49,450 nt of DNA from Gracilaria caudata (lineage: Eukaryota; Rhodophyta; Florideophyceae; Gracilariales; Gracilariaceae), in the NCBI GenBank assembly GCA_030374735.1, contig JASCIV010000093.1:1-49450 (forward strand), read 5' to 3'. The notes under the pieces are model-generated. The model was not told where the DNA came from. It saw only the letters and a list, made by a program, of their open reading frames with translations, and searched no databases. Made by a program: the position numbers and the translations under genes. This document shows, piece by piece, positions 48,232 to 49,450 of this stretch (the first letter of the stretch is position 1; every line of letters begins with the position of its first letter).

Positions 48232-48621
48232 ATGTCCACCGCAAGCAGCGCCGGCGGCGCGCGCTCGGCGCAGCAGCACAAGCAGCTGGTGGCGCAGTAC
48301 CAATCGCTACGCGAGCAAATCGACCAAAACTACGCCAAGCTGGCGCAACTCAACGCCGATCGCAGCGAGCATCAGCTGGTGATTTCGCAGCTGCGCGAGC
48401 TGCCGCCCGCCACGCGCTGCTGGCAGCAGATCGGCGCCGTGCTGGCGGAGAAAAACGTGGCGCAGGTTGTGCCTGTGCTGCAGCACACTGCGGATAAGTT
48501 GGGCGGCGCGGCTGCGCAGCTGTCGGGCGCGATTGAGCGGCTGGAGGAGAGCGCGGCGAGTCTGGAGAAGCAGTATTCGCTGGGTGTGGCGAAGGTGGGT
48601 ACCACTTCGGTGGCGTGGTGA
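48232..48621 (+). CDS. PFDN2: Prefoldin subunit 2
   Basis: This is a beta-class subunit of the prefoldin hexamer, which hands unfolded actin and tubulin to the CCT chaperonin. The protein has 129 residues (human 154). Two coiled-coil helices flank a short hairpin: QYQSLREQIDQNYAKLAQL and EHQLVISQLREL in the first, then RCWQQIGAVLAEKNVAQVVP at the turn and a second helix rich in Glu/Leu. The EHxLVI and the GxVLxExxVxxVxP patterns are diagnostic for subunit 2. The ATG at 48232 is chosen because the coiled coil begins about 15 residues later; the frame is open upstream without family similarity. Confidence 0.9.
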   Translation: MSTASSAGGARSAQQHKQLVAQYQSLREQIDQNYAKLAQLNADRSEHQLVISQLRELPPATRCWQQIGAVLAEKNVAQVVPVLQHTADKLGGAAAQLSGAIERLEESAASLEKQYSLGVAKVGTTSVAW

Positions 48622-48758
48622 TCATGATGGATGATGATGATGATGATGATGGCGTACAGTGCGTACATGTGTATGTGTCTGCAGGTACAAGGGTGGCAGC
48701 TGCCAGTGCAACAACAACAGCAGCCGCCGACAACAACAACAACAAACAGGCGTTCGCG

Positions 48759-48801
<43 letters not shown>

Positions 48802-49405
48802 ATAAAAGTTGGCTTTCCATTGCGTTACCTTCCATAGCAGATAGGATACAATGTTTGGCAAGCACTTTGTGCCAAACGGTTGCGCAACGGATGCAGCGTG
48901 CGCGTACAAAAAGTTGTTGGCGCTTGCGCACCGTGCCAGCTCAGCACGTAGCGCGCTTGGCCCCTGCAGACAAGATGTGTGCATGATGCTCCTCTGGTGT
49001 GGCTTGTTCGGCGCGTTTGGCGATGCATATCACGCCGGGGCAAACGTCGATGGGGGCCGCCACCGAGTTTGATTCGCTGTTCCGGCGTGAAAGTTACACG
49101 CTGAAATGTGCTTGTGTGCCGGCTGTGTTGCACGCGCATATGCTTTGTGCGCCGGTAGCGTTCCTACCATTCGATCTTTTGCACCTTACACTTTTTGCTG
49201 CTGCGCCGTTCAAACACAGCGGCGGCTATGACAGCTTCTCACTTTTTTTGTGCGCATGGCGTTGGTGGGGTGTGCTTCCGAGGCACCGGCCTGGCTAAGC
49301 CAAGCAAAAACGCCATCGTTTACGTGTGATCAGCACAATTTGATGATCGTTTTTCTGAGCGCGCGCGAATTTGTTCTTCGTTCCGTTATTCGGCGGTACA
49401 TGTCC

Positions 49406-49447
<42 letters not shown>

Positions 49448-49450
49448 CAC
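48622..49450. other. Right edge, simple repeats, no gene recognised
   Basis: It holds a GAT run (48626-48651), a CAA run (48700-48748), a CT run (about 48758-48797) and a GT run (about 49408-49445) at the window end. Short frames between them have no known match. The GT run is an ordinary microsatellite, not a telomere repeat. Confidence 0.5.

Noticed and set aside
49408..49445. GT run at the window edge as telomere or subtelomere
   Set aside because: It is a plain dinucleotide repeat; no telomere-type unit such as TTAGGG or TTTAGGG is present.
1..49450. CRISPR arrays, rRNA, transposase or reverse-transcriptase genes
   Set aside because: I looked for spaced direct repeats, rRNA cores and the usual catalytic motifs and found none.

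Overview
This window is eukaryotic nuclear DNA from a compact genome. It shows plant-like gene types, few introns and no recognisable transposase or reverse transcriptase. Three genes point to a plant-lineage alga: a MUT9/EL1-type casein kinase with the plant-style C-terminal repeat domain, a class II formin with an N-terminal PTEN-like region, and an organellar methionyl-tRNA synthetase of plant type. A red alga is my best guess, but this is inference from gene families; I could not run a search or a phylogeny.

Layout. 1-5,010: mostly non-coding, holding a decayed inverted-repeat element and a short dehydrogenase-like fragment. 5,011-6,798 (+): MLK-type kinase. 8,193-8,990 (-): METTL2/6/8-type tRNA m3C methyltransferase. 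9,839-12,709 (+): cap-binding protein CBP80. 13,967-14,998 (-): GDP-fucose-type transporter. 15,597-15,950 (+): small CHORD-like zinc protein. 16,146-19,571 (-): RCC1-HECT (HERC) ubiquitin ligase. 20,565-20,936 (+): NDUFA8. 22,220-25,174 (-): NAA15. 25,656-26,426 (+): Rheb-like GTPase. 27,533-28,095 (+): TEN1 in three exons. 28,575-32,684 (-): formin. 33,614-33,952 (-): dynein light chain LC8. 36,940-37,551 (-): repeat-rich membrane protein. 38,753-39,709 (-): unknown protein. 40,317-40,800 (+): GATA factor in two exons. 41,206-42,960 (+): organellar MetRS. 43,030-45,465 (-): FCP1 phosphatase. 46,323-46,889 (-): PH-domain protein. 47,244-47,978 (-): BPL_N/GATase1-like protein. 48,232-48,621 (+): prefoldin subunit 2.

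Most genes are uninterrupted; only TEN1 and the GATA factor need introns, which are short (79, 79 and 136 nt). Genes are often in convergent or divergent pairs (for example MetRS/FCP1, NAA15/Rheb, BPL_N/PFDN2). There are no operons, and the functions are unrelated housekeeping roles: mRNA capping and transcription, ubiquitylation, N-terminal acetylation, telomere, cytoskeleton, translation and protein folding. To the eye, the right end (from about 38.4 kb) is richer in GCG/CGC strings than the left, and several genes start directly after a C/T-rich leader.

The most interesting points are the split TEN1 gene, the CHORD-like zinc protein, the Rheb-like GTPase with altered G boxes, the tandem-repeat tail of the kinase, a pair of diverged double-hairpin modules at 35.4 and 35.8 kb, and the inverted-repeat element at about 0.65-1.56 kb.
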